From Deltaproteobacteria bacterium (GTDB lineage Bacteria; Desulfobacterota; DSM-4660; Desulfatiglandales; HGW-15), in contig JAFGPH010000247.1 in the NCBI GenBank assembly GCA_016926135.1, positions 1-6,826 of the forward strand: a DNA stretch of 6,826 bases, given 5' to 3'. Position 1 is the first letter of the stretch. Every line of letters begins with the position of its first letter. Made by a program: the position numbers and the translations under genes. The notes beneath the pieces were generated by a model, which was not told where the DNA came from, did no database searches, and saw only the letters and a program-made list of their open reading frames with translations. Shown here piece by piece: positions 5,641-6,826 of this stretch.

Positions 5641-5748
5641 GCCCGATCGACGAAGGAAGAATGTTGTGTTTGATTTTTCGCTCCGACGACTTATCGTTGA
5701 GAAACGGGTCATGATTTCGGACGGGGATCGGGCTGAAAAAACCCCGTC
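5641..5748 (+). promoter_or_regulatory. moaA leader with competing inverted repeats
   Basis: GCCCGATC (5641-5648) is a perfect 8-base complement of GATCGGGC (5726-5733). GACGGGG (5720-5726) is a perfect 7-base complement of CCCCGTC (5742-5748), with a 15-base loop ending in six A. The two right-hand elements overlap, so the pairings compete. No T run follows the second stem, so it is not a classical terminator; it ends 24 bases before the moaA ATG. I do not recognise the molybdenum-cofactor riboswitch consensus here, and the leader looks short for it. Confidence 0.3.
5670..5697 (+). promoter_or_regulatory. Putative moaA promoter
   Basis: TTGATT (5670-5675) and TATCGT (5692-5697), each four of six to consensus, with a 16-base spacer. 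The start would fall near 5704, giving a leader of about 69 bases. A transcript from here would contain the GACGGGG/CCCCGTC stem but not the GCCCGATC element. Confidence 0.35.
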
Positions 5749-5772
5749 TATTCTGTTCCAGATGGTTGAACC

Positions 5773-6750
5773 ATGATCAATGGCAAAAGAACAATCAACT
5801 ACCTCCGGATCTCCGTTACCGACCGATGTAACCTGAGATGCATCTACTGTATGCCGGAAGAAGGGATCGACTTCCTCCCCCATCCCGAGATCCTCTCTTA
5901 CGAAGAGATCCTTCGCGTAGCCAGGGTCTCCACCCAGGGAGGTATCCGAAAGGTCAGGCTTACAGGGGGTGAACCCCTCGTCCGCAGGGGTTTCATCGAC
6001 TTCCTGGGAAGGCTGTCAGAAATTCAAGATCTGGAGGAGATCACCCTCACCACCAATGGAGTCCTGTTGGAGGAGTTTGCCTCGGACATCAAGAAATGCG
6101 GCATCTGCCGTCTGAACATCAGCCTGGATTCCCTTCAGGCGGAGCGATTTCACCACATCACGGGGCGGAATTTCTTCGACCGGGCCTGGACGGGGATCCG
6201 AGTGGCCGAAACCCTTGGTTTCAGCCCGATCAAGATCAACGTGGTGGCCATGAGAGGGATCAATGACGACGAGGTCCTCGACTTCGCCCGTCTCACCCTG
6301 GAGAAGCCCTACCACATTCGCTTCATTGAGTTCATGCCCGTGGGCAACTCGAACGGCTGGCGCCGGGAACGATTCGTCTCTACGGAGGAGATTTTCCGGA
6401 GGTTAGAGACGCTCGGTCCTCTGGAAAAGCTCCAGAACAATGCCCTGGACGGCCCGGCGGAACGATACAGGTTCAGGGAAGCGGCAGGAGAGATAGGACT
6501 CATCGGTGCCCTGAGTCACCACTTTTGCGACCGCTGCAATCGTTTGCGTCTGACTGCCGACGGCCAGCTGAGAGGCTGCCTTTTCTCAGACAGTGAAGTC
6601 GATATCAAGACTTCCCTGAGAGAAGGCCGATCGGACGCGCACCTCCTGGATCTCATCAGGCTCGCCGTGGAAAACAAGCCCCGGGATCACGGCATCCTTC
6701 AGTCCGGACCCCGCAAGTGCGTGCGTCACATGTCGAGCATCGGCGGCTGA
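5773..6750 (+). CDS. moaA: GTP 3',8-cyclase (molybdenum cofactor biosynthesis protein A)
   Basis: 325 residues, the usual MoaA length. It is a radical SAM enzyme that, with MoaC, turns GTP into cyclic pyranopterin monophosphate, the first step of molybdenum cofactor synthesis. Seen: the N-terminal motif LRISVTDRCNLRCIYCMPEEG with C19, C23 and C26 for the SAM-binding 4Fe-4S cluster; LTGGEPL (63-69), expected to contact SAM; TLTTNG (91-96); LNISLDS (114-120); the C-terminal cluster ligands C252, C255 and C269; the NRLRLTADG segment (256-264); and an intact C-terminal Gly-Gly (324-325), known to be needed for activity. An in-frame stop at 5767-5769 leaves ATG 5773 as the only reasonable start, although there is no strong Shine-Dalgarno sequence ahead of it. 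No other moa gene is within the window. The enzyme is oxygen sensitive and cytoplasmic, and serves molybdenum or tungsten enzymes such as formate dehydrogenases or tungsten aldehyde oxidoreductases. Confidence 0.97.
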   Translation: MINGKRTINYLRISVTDRCNLRCIYCMPEEGIDFLPHPEILSYEEILRVARVSTQGGIRKVRLTGGEPLVRRGFIDFLGRLSEIQDLEEITLTTNGVLLEEFASDIKKCGICRLNISLDSLQAERFHHITGRNFFDRAWTGIRVAETLGFSPIKINVVAMRGINDDEVLDFARLTLEKPYHIRFIEFMPVGNSNGWRRERFVSTEEIFRRLETLGPLEKLQNNALDGPAERYRFREAAGEIGLIGALSHHFCDRCNRLRLTADGQLRGCLFSDSEVDIKTSLREGRSDAHLLDLIRLAVENKPRDHGILQSGPRKCVRHMSSIGG

Positions 6751-6826
6751 CCTCCCCCTCCCAGAATCTGCCGGACAGCTAAAGATCAGTTGCGGTCCTG
6801 AGAGACCACCCCCCCCCACGGCCCTC

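Noticed and set aside
5720..5760. Intrinsic terminator ahead of moaA
   Set aside because: The GACGGGG/CCCCGTC stem is followed by TATTCTGTT rather than a T run, and the A run lies in its loop.
5637..5772. Molybdenum cofactor riboswitch upstream of moaA
   Set aside because: The leader is short and I could not match the conserved core of that RNA; only simple inverted repeats are visible.
5228..5776. 182-codon plus-strand open frame overlapping the dedA 3' half and the moaA leader
   Set aside because: Out of frame with the conserved DedA signature and low complexity. Its ATGA-like junction with moaA follows from moaA beginning ATGA.
1..6826. CRISPR array, insertion sequence, prophage, toxin-antitoxin pair or defence system
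   Set aside because: No regularly spaced repeats, transposase, integrase or defence-type domains appear in any frame; the genes are core metabolism and envelope functions.

Overview
The window looks like ordinary chromosomal DNA from an anaerobic bacterium, most likely a deltaproteobacterium (Desulfobacterota; a sulfate reducer or syntroph). That placement is an inference. It rests on the GC-rich coding DNA, an oxygen-sensitive indolepyruvate:ferredoxin oxidoreductase beside an acyl-CoA ligase, and a membrane-anchored TPR protein of a type I associate with that group. There are six genes: five complete and one cut by the left edge. I see no mobile element, CRISPR array, tRNA or rRNA.

Positions 1-3700 (minus strand): an apparent operon transcribed right to left. 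It runs from a near-consensus promoter (-35 at 3688-3693, -10 at 3665-3670), through an AMP-forming acyl-CoA ligase (2055-3626) and iorA (77-1927), to iorB, of which only the first 21 codons lie in the window (1-63). The iorA stop, a strong Shine-Dalgarno sequence and the iorB start lie within 19 bases, so these two subunits are almost certainly co-translated. Together they suggest fermentative breakdown of aromatic amino acids: transaminated aryl-pyruvates are oxidised to aryl-acetyl-CoA with reduction of ferredoxin, and the ligase may interconvert the CoA ester and the free acid.

Positions 3700-4086: a gap of about 390 bases with no convincing gene. Its right part (about 3963-4080) is rich in inverted repeats and looks like a dispersed intergenic repeat.

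Positions 4087-4785 (minus strand): a 232-residue protein with one membrane anchor and TPR-like helices. It is divergent from a DedA-family membrane protein (5004-5636, plus strand), with a 218-base region between them that holds a putative promoter for each side and two small hairpins.

Positions 5637-6826: a 136-base leader with competing inverted repeats, then moaA (5773-6750, plus strand), the GTP 3',8-cyclase that starts molybdenum cofactor synthesis. Molybdenum/tungsten enzymes fit an anaerobic metabolism. The last 76 bases hold no recognised feature except a run of nine C.

Nothing here amounts to a clear new system. The points most worth a second look are the Cys-to-His change in the first ferredoxin motif of IorA, the ligase-iorAB pairing, the repeat-like block at 3963-4080, and the possible alternative structures ahead of moaA.
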